Notes under the pieces: generated by a model
Told to the model about the DNA's origin: nothing
Databases searched by the model: none
The model's input: only the letters and a program-made list of their open reading frames with translations
From: Novosphingobium sp. PC22D
GTDB lineage: Bacteria; Pseudomonadota; Alphaproteobacteria; Sphingomonadales; Sphingomonadaceae
DNA: 64,000 bases
Assembly (NCBI RefSeq): GCF_002556635.1
Contig: NZ_MWMO01000002.1
Location: 1-64,000 of the forward strand
Reading direction: 5' to 3'
Translations under genes and position numbers: made by a program
Part shown: positions 17,500-26,699 of the stretch, in pieces
Position numbering within the stretch: the stretch's first letter is position 1
Layout of the letters: each line of letters opens with the position of its first letter

Positions 17500-19140
17500 A
17501 TGAAAGCATCCGATCTCATGGTCGCCGCACTCGAAGCCGAGGGCGTCGAATATGTTTTCGCCGTTCCAGGCGAAGAAAACCTGGATCTTCTGGAATCGCT
17601 GCGAACTTCCGCCATCACGCTGGTTCTGGCCCGTCACGAACAGGGCGCTGGCTTCATGGCGACGACCTATGGCCGCCTGACCGGCAAGGCAGGTGTGTGC
17701 CTGGCGACTCTCGGGCCTGGGGCGACGAACCTGACCACACCGGCGGCCTATGCCGCGCTCGGGGCCTTTCCGCTTGTCATCATTACCGGACAGAAGCCGA
17801 TAAAGACATCGAAACAGGCCCAGTTCCAGATCGTCGATGTCGTTTCCCTGTTCACTCCGCTCTGCAAGGCTTCGACCCAGATTGTGAACGGCAACCGCAT
17901 CCCCTCTCTCGTTCGCGAAGGTTTCCGCCTGGCGCAGGAAGAAAGACCCGGAGCCGTCCTCCTGGAACTGCCCGAAGATATCGCTGAAGAGGAAACGATC
18001 GAACCGGTCATACCGCCGCATGACAGGCGTTATGCGGTCGCCGGAGATGCTGCGCTCGACGAAGCGGCCGAGCGCATCATCGCGGCTGAGCGGCCATTGC
18101 TCCTGATCGGTGCCGGAGCGAACCGCCGCCGCGCTTCGAAAGCGTTGCGCAAATTCGTGTCTGATACCGGCTTTCCCTTCTTCGACACCCAGATGGGCAA
18201 GGGCGTGGTCGATGAAGATAGCGAGCTCTATCTGGGCACCGCGGCGCTATCGTCGGGCGATTATGTTCACTGCGCAATCGAAAAGGCCGATCTGATCGTC
18301 AATATCGGTCACGACGTGGTGGAGAAGCCGCCCTTCTTCATGGAGCCGGGCGGGCAGACCGTCATCCATATCAATTACAAGGCAGCCGAAGTCGATCAGG
18401 TCTACTTCCCGCAGCTCGAGGTCATCGGCGACATCGCCGGATCGGTCGAGCGGCTGGGAAACCGCCTGGATGGCAAGCTGCAGTGCGACCGCAGCTATTA
18501 TACCGCCCTGCATCACGAGATTGCATCGCACATCTCCGAGACCAGCGACGACGAACGTTTTCCAATGGTCCCCCAGCGCGTGGTTGCCGACGTACGCAGC
18601 GTAATGGCGCGCGATGATATCGTTGCGCTCGACAACGGCATCTACAAGATCTGGTTCGCCAGAAACTACATCGCCCACGAGCCTGGCACCATCCTGCTCG
18701 ACAATGCATTGGCGACGATGGGTGCTGGCCTTCCATCCGCCATGATGGCTGCGATGCTGGCGCCGGGGCGCAGAGTGCTCGCGGTATGCGGCGATGGCGG
18801 GTTCATGATGAACTCGCAGGAACTGGAAACGGCCGTCAGGCTTGGACTGAACCTTGTCGTTCTCGTTCTGAATGATGCAGCATACGGGATGATCCGCTGG
18901 AAGCAGGACCAGCTTGGCTTTCCGGACTACGGCCTGACCTTTTCCAATCCCGACTTTGTCACCTACGCACAAAGCTATGGAGCGACCGGCCACCGTGTCG
19001 AGCGAAGTGCGGATCTGGTTTCGGTCCTGAACGCCGCATTCGAGGCTGGCGGCGTGCACCTTGTCGATCTGCCCGTCGACTATTCCGAAAACAAGAAGGT
19101 GCTGATTGATGAACTCGGCGCAAAGGTGTGTGAGCTATGA
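17500..19140 (+). CDS. Acetolactate-synthase-like thiamine diphosphate enzyme
   Basis: A 546-residue ThDP enzyme with three domains: PYR (catalytic E47 in ARHEQGAGF), central domain, and PP domain with the cofactor motif GDGGFMMNS ending LNDAAYGM (about 430-465). Overall closest in style to acetolactate synthase large subunits, including KPIKTSKQAQFQIVD. No small subunit lies beside it, so a catabolic or specialised role is likelier than branched-chain amino-acid synthesis. AGGA precedes ATG 17500. Its stop overlaps the aldehyde dehydrogenase start (ATGA), implying joint action on a keto acid or aldehyde. Why it lies in metal cargo is unclear. Confidence 0.8.
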   Translation: MKASDLMVAALEAEGVEYVFAVPGEENLDLLESLRTSAITLVLARHEQGAGFMATTYGRLTGKAGVCLATLGPGATNLTTPAAYAALGAFPLVIITGQKPIKTSKQAQFQIVDVVSLFTPLCKASTQIVNGNRIPSLVREGFRLAQEERPGAVLLELPEDIAEEETIEPVIPPHDRRYAVAGDAALDEAAERIIAAERPLLLIGAGANRRRASKALRKFVSDTGFPFFDTQMGKGVVDEDSELYLGTAALSSGDYVHCAIEKADLIVNIGHDVVEKPPFFMEPGGQTVIHINYKAAEVDQVYFPQLEVIGDIAGSVERLGNRLDGKLQCDRSYYTALHHEIASHISETSDDERFPMVPQRVVADVRSVMARDDIVALDNGIYKIWFARNYIAHEPGTILLDNALATMGAGLPSAMMAAMLAPGRRVLAVCGDGGFMMNSQELETAVRLGLNLVVLVLNDAAYGMIRWKQDQLGFPDYGLTFSNPDFVTYAQSYGATGHRVERSADLVSVLNAAFEAGGVHLVDLPVDYSENKKVLIDELGAKVCEL

Positions 19141-20531
19141 AAACGATCGTTCACAATCCTTTCGACCGCTCGCCGATTGCAGAAGTACCGCTTGTTGGCT
19201 GGGCTCAAATCGATGAATGGCTGAATGAAGCGCAGTTGCTCCACCGCGACCGCCATGGCTGGCTTGCCGTGCACGAGCGTGTCGCCATCCTCCGGCGGGC
19301 TGCGGATATCATGCGCGAACGAGCCGAGGATCTGGCTCTCCAGATCGTCAGGGAGGGCGGCAAACCCCTGGTCGATGCGCGCGTGGAAGCCGGTCGCGCG
19401 ATCAACAGCGTCGACTTGTGCGTTCAGGCGCTCAGCGATGGCGGCGGTCACGAGATCCCCATGGACCTGACAGAAGCGGGTGCGGGAAGGACGGCATATA
19501 CCTTCCGCGAGCCGATCGGTCCTGTCGTGGCGATCTCGGCATTCAATCACCCGCTCAACCTAATCGTCCATCAGGTTGGACCGGCGGTAGCAGCCGGGTG
19601 CCCCGTTCTCATCAAGCCTGCGCTGGAAACGCCTCTTTCATGCCAGAGCTTCGTGGGCATTCTCCATGAAGCCGGCCTGCCCGGGGCCTGGTGCCGGTTC
19701 GCTCCGTGCAGCAACAATGTCGCCGAAAGAATGGTAACCGATCCGCGCACGGCGTTCTTCTCATTCATCGGTTCTGCGAAAATCGGCTGGATGCTTCGCT
19801 CGAAGCTGGCGCCGGGAACCCGCATTGCTCTCGAGCACGGCGGTGCGGCGCCGGTAATCGTGGACAGCGGCGTGGAGCGCGCAGCAGTGATCGCCTCGTT
19901 GCTAAAAGGCGGGTTCTATCATTCGGGTCAGGTCTGCGTTTCCGTGCAGCGCGTATTCGTCCCTGCTGCAGAATTGAAAGACTTCGCCAATGACCTAGGG
20001 CGAGCTGCCGAAAAGCTGGTCGTGGGCGATCCCGCCGATGCTGAGACCCAATGCGGACCCCTGATCCGAACGGAGGAAGTTGACCGCGTCGAACGCTGGG
20101 TCGATGAAGCCATCGCAGCAGGAGGCACCCTGGTGTGCGGGGGAAGCCGTCTGAGTGACACTCTTTTCTCCCCGACCGTCATTGTTGATCCTCCGGAAAG
20201 CGCCAAGGTATCCCAGGAAGAAATCTTCGGCCCCGTGATCTGCGTGTATGGCTATGACGATATCGACCTGGCTATCGAGCAGGCCAATGCCCTGCCTTAC
20301 GCCTTTCAGGCCGCTGTATTCAGCGATCGGCTGTCAATCGCCAATCATTGCATCAGGTCTCTGACGGGATCGGCGGTGATGGTGAACGACCATACGGCAT
20401 TCCGCGTCGACTGGATGCCTTTTGCAGGGCTGCGCCGCTCCGGGCTTGGCGTCGGCGGGATCGCCTACACGATGGAGGATATGAGCATTGAAAAAATGGC
20501 CGTCTGGAACTGGCCGACAGCAGCATCATAA
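19137..20531 (+). CDS. NAD(P)-dependent aldehyde dehydrogenase family protein
   Basis: A 464-residue aldehyde dehydrogenase. Catalytic cysteine C267 lies in HSGQVCVS; the general-base motif reads LEHGGAAPVIV (E in place of the family's ELGG glutamate, followed by His). Cofactor-fold motifs SAFNHPLN and GSAKIGWML are present, as is the late EEIFGPV motif. Translation is coupled to the ThDP enzyme upstream. A likely role is oxidation of an aldehyde made by, or competing with, that enzyme. Substrate unknown. It ends facing merR-type gene 20668, with no clear terminator hairpin between them. Confidence 0.85.
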   Translation: MKTIVHNPFDRSPIAEVPLVGWAQIDEWLNEAQLLHRDRHGWLAVHERVAILRRAADIMRERAEDLALQIVREGGKPLVDARVEAGRAINSVDLCVQALSDGGGHEIPMDLTEAGAGRTAYTFREPIGPVVAISAFNHPLNLIVHQVGPAVAAGCPVLIKPALETPLSCQSFVGILHEAGLPGAWCRFAPCSNNVAERMVTDPRTAFFSFIGSAKIGWMLRSKLAPGTRIALEHGGAAPVIVDSGVERAAVIASLLKGGFYHSGQVCVSVQRVFVPAAELKDFANDLGRAAEKLVVGDPADAETQCGPLIRTEEVDRVERWVDEAIAAGGTLVCGGSRLSDTLFSPTVIVDPPESAKVSQEEIFGPVICVYGYDDIDLAIEQANALPYAFQAAVFSDRLSIANHCIRSLTGSAVMVNDHTAFRVDWMPFAGLRRSGLGVGGIAYTMEDMSIEKMAVWNWPTAAS

Positions 20532-20667
20532 CCCGTTCGACAGACCCGGGATGGCGACACGGGCAGCTTCGCACTCGTCGGCCTTCCCGAAGTTAAGTCT
20601 CTTAGGGGCGGCGGACAAAAGCCGTGCATCGGCGAGCCTGACCGAACTGGCGCACGAGGCGCGGGCA

Positions 20668-21066
20668 TCAAGGCTCGGTGGTACCGGCAAGTGCATCGAT
20701 GATGCGACAATCGCCTACCGTGTCTTGCTCGCAGGCAGCGATCATGCGCCCAAGCTCCGTCCGCAACGCCTCCAGGCTGGCGATCTTGCGCTCGACTTCG
20801 CCGAGATGGCTTCTGGCCAGAGCGTCAATGCCCGCGCAGGACCGGTCGGCATCATCGGAGAGATCGAGCAATTCCCTGATGCGTGCCATCGAGAAGCCGA
20901 GATCACGCGCGCGCCGTATGAAGTTAAGGCGCGCTTCCTCTGCAGGTCCATAGTCGCGATAATTGGCCTTCGTGCGCGGAGGGGCAGCGAGGATACCTTC
21001 GCGCTCGTAGAAGCGGATTGTTTCGGATTTGACGCCGGTTATCCGGGCAAGTTGACCAATTCTCAT
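20668..21066 (-). CDS. MerR-family divalent-metal regulator (ZntR/CadR/PbrR type)
   Basis: A 132-residue MerR protein: DNA-binding head MRIGQLARITGVKSETIRFYE, coiled dimer helix, and a metal loop with C77 (RSCAG), C112 and C120 (ACEQDTVGDC). This trio and spacing fit regulators of Zn(II), Cd(II) or Pb(II) better than CueR-type copper sensors, which lack the first cysteine. It is divergent from a CDF-type gene and faces a 19-base-spacer promoter. It differs clearly from the merR at 2364, so the two sense different ions. Confidence 0.85.
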   Translation of the reverse strand: MRIGQLARITGVKSETIRFYEREGILAAPPRTKANYRDYGPAEEARLNFIRRARDLGFSMARIRELLDLSDDADRSCAGIDALARSHLGEVERKIASLEALRTELGRMIAACEQDTVGDCRIIDALAGTTEP

Positions 21067-21084
21067 GACAAAGGCTCCTGCGGC

Positions 21085-21115
21085 TTGACCTTGTAGTTAC
21101 TACAAGGTGCATAGG
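21085..21115 (+). promoter_or_regulatory. MerR-type promoter/operator for the CDF gene at 21142
   Basis: TTGACC at 21085-21090 and CATAGG at 21110-21115 with a 19-base spacer. The spacer region carries a perfect dyad ACCTTGTAG / CTACAAGGT around TTA, a form widely seen for Zn/Cd/Pb-responsive MerR proteins. It shares the inner GTAG...CTAC with the operator at 2764 but differs outside it, so the two regulators may be only partly insulated. Confidence 0.85.
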
Positions 21116-21141
21116 GCGGATCGACGCAAGGAGTCGAGTAA

Positions 21142-21759
21142 ATGGGAAAGACCTGCTGCGGTCCCGATGAGGGCGGTGCAAACAACAACGATCCGACATG
21201 GCGGCGCATTCTGTGGATCGCGCTGGGCCTTAATGCAATCATGTTCGGTGTGGAGATCGTGGCAGGCATTGCTGCGGATTCGCGCGCCTTGCAGGCCGAC
21301 GCGCTCGACTTTCTCGGTGATGCGGCAAACTATGCTATCAGTCTCGGCGTAGCGGGCATGGCGCTCGTCTGGCGCGCGCGTGCGGCTCTCGTAAAGGCGG
21401 CGACCATGCTGGCTTTCGGCCTGTGGGTGCTCGGCTCGGCCATCTGGGGTTTTTTTGTCGGGGCGTCGCCCGACCCGGGAACGATGGGCGCCATCGGTTC
21501 TCTTGCTTTGGCGGTAAATCTCGCCGTCGCCGCGATGCTGTTCCGGTATCGCTCGGGCGATGCGAACATGCGCTCGGTGTGGATCTGTTCGCGCAACGAC
21601 GCGATCGGTAATATCGCCGTGCTGGCGGCAGCGATTGGCGTTTTCGGCACCGGCCGTGCGTGGCCCGATCTGGTTGTGGCGAGCATCATGGCAGGACTGG
21701 CGGTGTGGGGAAGTGCCGAAGTCTTCAAACAGGCACGTGGCGAACTGCGCTCTACCTAA
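21142..21759 (+). CDS. Short CDF-family cation transporter under MerR control
   Basis: A 205-residue membrane protein with six helices. N-terminus has a CCGPDEGG cysteine pair. Helix two is ADALDFLGDAANY (D-x3-D) and helix five CSRNDAIGNIAV. As with the gene at 14953, the C-terminal cytoplasmic domain of full CDF pumps is missing. AAGGAG precedes ATG 21142. Control by the divergent MerR protein and the cysteine pair suggest Cd(II), Pb(II) or Zn(II) export. Confidence 0.75.
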   Translation: MGKTCCGPDEGGANNNDPTWRRILWIALGLNAIMFGVEIVAGIAADSRALQADALDFLGDAANYAISLGVAGMALVWRARAALVKAATMLAFGLWVLGSAIWGFFVGASPDPGTMGAIGSLALAVNLAVAAMLFRYRSGDANMRSVWICSRNDAIGNIAVLAAAIGVFGTGRAWPDLVVASIMAGLAVWGSAEVFKQARGELRST

Positions 21760-21786
21760 ACTCCAGAATATGCCCGCGATTGCGGA

Positions 21787-21837
21787 TTGAGGGAAATACG
21801 TTTCCGTCTAGACTCTGCTATTGCGAATTAATTGCAA
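21787..21837 (+). promoter_or_regulatory. Sigma70-like promoter and Fur-like box before the FTR1 gene
   Basis: TTGAGG at 21787-21792 and TAGACT at 21809-21814 with 16 bases between give a plausible promoter. Just downstream, TTGCGAATTAATTGCAA at 21821-21837 is a near-palindrome close to the alphaproteobacterial Fur form TGCNAATNATTNGCA (one mismatch). Its place between promoter and the ATG at 21856 suits repression by iron-loaded Fur. Consensus is from family knowledge, not computed. Confidence 0.45.
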
Positions 21838-21855
21838 CAGATATAGAGACCCCTC

Positions 21856-23808
21856 ATGCATCGCATCGTCTCCGCCACCGTCCATCCGGCACTGCGGCTC
21901 ATTCTGCTGGCGCTTGCGCTGTGTCTGTCCGTCACCGCGAACGCGGAAGAACCCGATGTGCGAACCACCTGGCGTCTGCTCGATTATATCGCGGTCGACT
22001 ACGCCTCCGCGGTTTCCGAGGGACGTGTTGCCGACGAATTCGAATATCGCGAAATGGTGGAGTTTTCCGATGTCGTGGCGCGGCAGGTCGCTGCATTTCC
22101 GGACACTAAAGACAATCAAGCACTCATCCGCCGATCGGACCAGCTGCGAGCTCTGATCGCCAACAAGGAACCTGCCGAGCAAGTTGGGCGCTTCGCGCGC
22201 GCGCTGGCAGCCTCGTTGCTGACAGCCTACCCGGTTCCGCTCGCCCCTTCGCAGGCGCCCGACCTTGTCCGCGCCCGCACTCTCTTCGCGCAGAACTGCG
22301 CCTCGTGTCACGGCGCCGCCGGAAGTGCGCCACCGGCCGCAATGCAGGCGCTCGATCCCCCGCCGATAGACTTTACCGATATCGACCGGGCACGGCAGCG
22401 CAGTGCGTTCGGGCTTTACCAGGTCATCACGCAGGGGCTTGAAGGAACGTCCATGGCCAGCTTCGCATCGCTGTCCGACGAGGATCGCTGGGCGCTTGCA
22501 TTCTATGCCGGCAGCATTGCTTTTGAAGATGTGGCCAAAGGCGAGCGTATCTGGCGGGAAGATGATGGCATACGCCAGCTTGTCCCCGATCTCGAGACGC
22601 TCGCCGCGCTCACACCGGAAAGTCTGGCCGAGGAGATCGGAGAGGACCGTGCGCTCGCCGTCATGGCCTATCTTCGCGCCAATCCCAATGCGGTGGGACA
22701 GGCAAATGACACAGGTTCGCTCGCTTTCGTTCGCGATACGCTCGATCGCAGCCTGTCAGCCTATCGGGCTGGCGACCGTGAAGAAGCGCGGCAGCTTGCC
22801 CTTTCTGCCTATCTCGACGGGTTCGAACCCCTGGAGGCCCTCCTTGCAACGCGCGATGGCGGTTTGATGCGCGAGGTAGAACAGGCGCTCGGGCAATTTC
22901 GGGCCGGAATAGAGTCCGGTGCGGATCCATCCGAACTACAGCAACTAAGGGCTCGCATCGATAGTCTGCTGGCCAGAGCCGAGGGAGCGTTGGCTCCTGA
23001 GGCGGCCAGCGAAATCTCGACCTTTCTCGGGGCGTTCACCATCCTGCTGCGCGAGGGGATCGAAGCACTTCTGGTTGTGATCGCCATGATCGCCTTTGTG
23101 AAAAAGTCGCAGCGCTCCGAGGTATTGCCCTATATCCATGGTGGCTGGATCGCTGCTCTTTTCGCAGGTGTCGCCACCTGGGTCGTAGCAACCTACTTCG
23201 TAAGCATCAGCGGGGCGAGCCGCGAGATGACCGAAGGGATCGGCGCGCTGCTTGCGGCTGTCATTCTCGTATCGGTCGGGATCTGGATGCACGGCAAATC
23301 CCAGGCCGAGGAGTGGCGGCGCTATATCCAGGAAAAAATGGGCAAGGCGCTTTCGCGCGGATCGGCATGGTTTCTCTTCGGGCTCGCCTTTGTCGTGGTC
23401 TACCGCGAAGCTTTCGAGACTATCCTGTTCTACGCTGCCCTGTGGAACCCGCAGAGCAGCGGCATCATACTGTTAGGTGCCTTGTCGGCAGTAGCGCTGC
23501 TGGCGCTCATTGCTTGGGCCATGCTGCGCTACAGCCGCAAACTGCCGATCACCCAGTTCTTCCGCTACAGTGCTATCCTGATTGCGATCCTTGCGGTCAT
23601 TCTCGCGGGCAAGGGCGTGGGCGCTTTCCAGGAGGCCGGAGTTCTTTCCGCCACTTTCATCGCCGGCTTGCCGCGCCTCGCCGAACTCGGCTTCTTCCCG
23701 ACGGTCGAGACGATCGGCGCGCAATTGCTCACGCTGCTGGCCCTGATTGCCGGATTTCGGGTAAGTCGATCACCATCGGGACCGCAGCCGGCAGCTGTCG
23801 AGGGATAG
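21856..23808 (+). CDS. Cytochrome c-FTR1 fusion iron permease
   Basis: A 650-residue fusion. Signal peptide (to about 30), a periplasmic region with a c-type haem site CASCH at 148-152, a helical linker, then a seven-helix FTR1 permease with the two iron motifs REGIE at 399-403 and REAFE at 517-521. FTR1 proteins move Fe(III) formed by a ferroxidase; here the attached haem domain may oxidise Fe(II) or take the electron, as in other cytochrome-fused FTR1 proteins. The gene stands alone behind a Fur-like box and converges on the gene at 23826. Confidence 0.85.
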   Translation: MHRIVSATVHPALRLILLALALCLSVTANAEEPDVRTTWRLLDYIAVDYASAVSEGRVADEFEYREMVEFSDVVARQVAAFPDTKDNQALIRRSDQLRALIANKEPAEQVGRFARALAASLLTAYPVPLAPSQAPDLVRARTLFAQNCASCHGAAGSAPPAAMQALDPPPIDFTDIDRARQRSAFGLYQVITQGLEGTSMASFASLSDEDRWALAFYAGSIAFEDVAKGERIWREDDGIRQLVPDLETLAALTPESLAEEIGEDRALAVMAYLRANPNAVGQANDTGSLAFVRDTLDRSLSAYRAGDREEARQLALSAYLDGFEPLEALLATRDGGLMREVEQALGQFRAGIESGADPSELQQLRARIDSLLARAEGALAPEAASEISTFLGAFTILLREGIEALLVVIAMIAFVKKSQRSEVLPYIHGGWIAALFAGVATWVVATYFVSISGASREMTEGIGALLAAVILVSVGIWMHGKSQAEEWRRYIQEKMGKALSRGSAWFLFGLAFVVVYREAFETILFYAALWNPQSSGIILLGALSAVALLALIAWAMLRYSRKLPITQFFRYSAILIAILAVILAGKGVGAFQEAGVLSATFIAGLPRLAELGFFPTVETIGAQLLTLLALIAGFRVSRSPSGPQPAAVEG

Positions 23809-23825
23809 GAGATCCCGGTTTGCGA

Positions 23826-24302
23826 TCAGCGGGGTCCGGTGCCGAGACGGCGCGCGAGCCACAAGGTGGCGGTGGGAACCGCGACCCACATCACGATCGG
23901 TACCAGGCCGATTTTGGTCCCGGGCACAAGCGGCATGATTGCACTATAGGACCACCCCCAGTCGGCACCGACAGCCAGCACTTCGACCATGGCAGTAATG
24001 GCCAGGCCGATTCCCAGGAACACGACCAAACGCGAGATCGGCCAGTCTACGAGCCACGGCGTTTTACCACTGCCGACAGAGGCGCCGAGATAAGCGGCCA
24101 CCATGATCCCGGCATCGCCGAACGAGGCCAGGCCGCAGCGACGTGCTGCCTCGGCAGGCGACAGATCTCCCGACTGGTAGAAAGGAAGCTGAAGCATCTC
24201 CCAGGCGAATGCGATAAGAATTCCGAATATCGCGATCCAGAGCGCTGGATGAGCACCGCGCCATTCGCGCGATTTCTCAGAGATTTGGTTTTGATCCTGC
24301 AT
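23826..24302 (-). CDS. Four-helix membrane protein at the end of the copper operon
   Basis: A 158-residue protein with four membrane segments: one after a charged N-terminus (PALWIAIFGILIAFAWEMLQ), one at about 70, one at about 95 and one near 135. The stretch FAWEMLQLPFYQ followed by a lone cysteine (RRCGLASFGDAG) is notable, as Glu/Met/Cys in a helix edge can hold a metal. It lies 44 bases after the Cu ATPase gene on the same strand. No family function is recognised. Confidence 0.65.
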   Translation of the reverse strand: MQDQNQISEKSREWRGAHPALWIAIFGILIAFAWEMLQLPFYQSGDLSPAEAARRCGLASFGDAGIMVAAYLGASVGSGKTPWLVDWPISRLVVFLGIGLAITAMVEVLAVGADWGWSYSAIMPLVPGTKIGLVPIVMWVAVPTATLWLARRLGTGPR

Positions 24303-24346
24303 CGTCTAATCCGTCACTCTTGCCATCTCCCTCCCGTGCCCATCGC

Positions 24347-26686
24347 TCAGGTATCGAATTTGGGAAGAGCGAGGCCGCGCAGGCGCAGGGCGTTGCCGAT
24401 CACCGATACCGAGGACAGGCTCATCGCCGCGGCCGCGATCATCGGGTTCAAAAGCAACCCGGTCCACGGATAGAGAACACCTGCGGCGACCGGAATGCCG
24501 AGCGCGTTATAGGCGAAGGCAAAGAACAGGTTCTGCCTGATGTTGCGCATAGTGGCCCGAGACAGGACGAGCGCCTGAACAACGCCGACGAGGTCGCCGC
24601 GCACCAATGTCACGCCCGCGCTTTCGATCGCGACATCGGTACCCGTTCCCATCGCGATGCCGACATGCGAAGCGGCAAGCGCGGGTGCGTCGTTTATGCC
24701 GTCGCCGGCCATAGCGACCCGGCGACCCTCGCTCTTCAACTGCTCGATCTTGCGATGTTTGTCCTCGGGCGAGACATTCGCTTCGACTTCGTCGATACCG
24801 ACCTGGCTTGCTACCGCACGCGCGGTGGCTTCGCTGTCGCCGGTAAGCATCACGATCTTGATGCCGCGCTCATGCAGCGCGGTAATAGCGGTGCGGCTGG
24901 TTTCCTTGATCGGATCGGCGACAGCGATAAGGCCTGCCGGTGCCCCGTCCACGGCCACGAACATCACCGTCTGTCCGAGGCTTCGACCCTCATTGGCCGA
25001 GGACCGCCAGCTTTCTTCGAGCGCCCCTATGCGCTCCATCATCTTTTCATTCCCGATCGCGACCCGGCGCTTGTCGACATTTGCCTGGATGCCTTCGCCG
25101 GTCACTGACTCGATATCGGAAGCGTCGAGAATGGCAGCGCCTCTGCTTTGAGCCCCTTCGACGATCGCGTGGGCGAGCGGATGCTCGCTTCCTCTCTCAA
25201 CAGCAGCGACAAGGCTCAGCAACTCCTGCTCGTCGAAATCTGACTGCGGTTTTACGTCGACAAGATCGGGCTTGCCCCGGGTCAGTGTGCCGGTCTTGTC
25301 GACAACCAGCGTATCGATCTTTTCCAGCGTTTCGAGCGCTTCGGCGTTCTTGATCAGGATGCCGTGCTGGGCTCCCTTGCCGGTGCCGGTCATGATCGAC
25401 ATTGGCGTCGCCAGTCCGAGCGCGCAGGGACAGGCGATGATCAGAACGGCGACCGCGTTGACGAGCGCGTAGGCAAGGGCCGGTGCCGGTCCCCAGATGG
25501 CCCAGACGACAAAACTCACGATAGCGACAAGGACGACGATGGGCACGAACCATCCGGTGACCTGGTCGGCGAGCCGCTGGATCGGTGCCCGGCTGCGCTG
25601 CGCCTCCGCCACCATCTGCACGATCTTCGAGAGCATGGTGTCCGCGCCGACCTGCGTCGCGCGCATGGTGAAGCTGCCGGTCTGGTTGACAGTGCCCCCG
25701 ATTACCTGATCGCCCGCGCTTTTCTTGACGGGAATGGGTTCGCCACTGATCATGGACTCGTCGATGGCGCTGCTTCCATCCTCGAGCGTGCCATCGACGG
25801 GGACCTTGTCGCCCGGACGCACGCGCAGCAGGTCCCCAGACGTCAATTCATCGAGCGGTACTTCGCGCTCGTCTCCGCGACCGAAAATCTTCATCGCGGT
25901 CGGGGGCGCGAGTTCGAGAAGCGCTCGCAAGGCGCTCGATGTCGATCCGCGCGCCTTGAGCTCGAGCACCTGCCCGAGCAGCACGAGGGTCGTGATAACC
26001 GCTGCGGCCTCGTAATAGACGCCGACCCGGCCCGCATGATCGCGGAAAGCCTCGGGGAAGATGTCCGGGGCGAGGGTTGCCACAAGGCTGAACAGATAAG
26101 CGATGGCGACGCCGAAGCCGATCAGGGTGAACATGTTGAGGTTCATGGTCCGGACCGATTGCAGCGCCCGGGTGAAGAAGGGCCAGCCGCCCCAAAGCAC
26201 CACCGGAGTGGCCAGCAGGAGCTGCAGCCACTGCGCGAAAGCGGGTTCGATGACCTGATCGAACGGTCGCGACGGGATCGTGTCGCCCATCGCATAGGCG
26301 AAGAGCGGCAGGGTGAAGAGCGCGCTCCACCAGAACCTTCGCCGCATGTCGACGAGTTCGGGATCGGGGCCCTCGTTCAAGGTGACCGTTTCGGGTTCGA
26401 GGGCCATCCCGCATATCGGGCAGGAGCCCGGCCCCGGCTGCCGGATCTCCGGATGCATCGGACAGGTGTATATCGTACCTTCCGGGACATCCTCGACAGC
26501 ATCGAGGTGCGCCTTCGAAAGATACATCTCCGGATCCGCGCGGAACTTGTCGAGGCAGCGCGAGGAGCAGAAGTAATGGTCGCCACCCTCGTGTCGATCG
26601 ATGAAGCGGGCGCCGTCCATCTTCACGCTCATTCCGCAAACGGGGTCGGTCGCCGTACCCTCGATTGCATTGTGCCCATCGCTCAT
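24347..26686 (-). CDS. copA: Copper-translocating P1B-type ATPase with YHS and metal-binding N-domains
   Basis: A 779-residue heavy-metal P-type ATPase. N-terminus has a YHS domain (DPVCGM at 14-19, CSSRC near 40) and a heavy-metal-binding motif YTCPMHPEI...[10 protein letters not shown] (about 73-97) instead of the usual HMA repeats. Transport motif CPC at 419-421, phosphorylated D463 in DKTGTLT, the hinge GDGINDAPA, and late YNALG and MSLSS motifs define the P1B-1 Cu(I)/Ag(I) group. It pumps Cu(I) out of the cytoplasm for the oxidase and Cus system encoded upstream on this strand. Confidence 0.92.
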   Translation of the reverse strand: MSDGHNAIEGTATDPVCGMSVKMDGARFIDRHEGGDHYFCSSRCLDKFRADPEMYLSKAHLDAVEDVPEGTIYTCPMHPEIRQPGPGSCPICGMALEPETVTLNEGPDPELVDMRRRFWWSALFTLPLFAYAMGDTIPSRPFDQVIEPAFAQWLQLLLATPVVLWGGWPFFTRALQSVRTMNLNMFTLIGFGVAIAYLFSLVATLAPDIFPEAFRDHAGRVGVYYEAAAVITTLVLLGQVLELKARGSTSSALRALLELAPPTAMKIFGRGDEREVPLDELTSGDLLRVRPGDKVPVDGTLEDGSSAIDESMISGEPIPVKKSAGDQVIGGTVNQTGSFTMRATQVGADTMLSKIVQMVAEAQRSRAPIQRLADQVTGWFVPIVVLVAIVSFVVWAIWGPAPALAYALVNAVAVLIIACPCALGLATPMSIMTGTGKGAQHGILIKNAEALETLEKIDTLVVDKTGTLTRGKPDLVDVKPQSDFDEQELLSLVAAVERGSEHPLAHAIVEGAQSRGAAILDASDIESVTGEGIQANVDKRRVAIGNEKMMERIGALEESWRSSANEGRSLGQTVMFVAVDGAPAGLIAVADPIKETSRTAITALHERGIKIVMLTGDSEATARAVASQVGIDEVEANVSPEDKHRKIEQLKSEGRRVAMAGDGINDAPALAASHVGIAMGTGTDVAIESAGVTLVRGDLVGVVQALVLSRATMRNIRQNLFFAFAYNALGIPVAAGVLYPWTGLLLNPMIAAAAMSLSSVSVIGNALRLRGLALPKFDT

Positions 26687-26699
26687 CTGTCGTTCTCCC

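Noticed and set aside
21787-21814. Sixth ECF-type promoter before the FTR1 gene
   Set aside because: It has GAGGGA but no CGTA at the right distance; a sigma70-like reading fits better.
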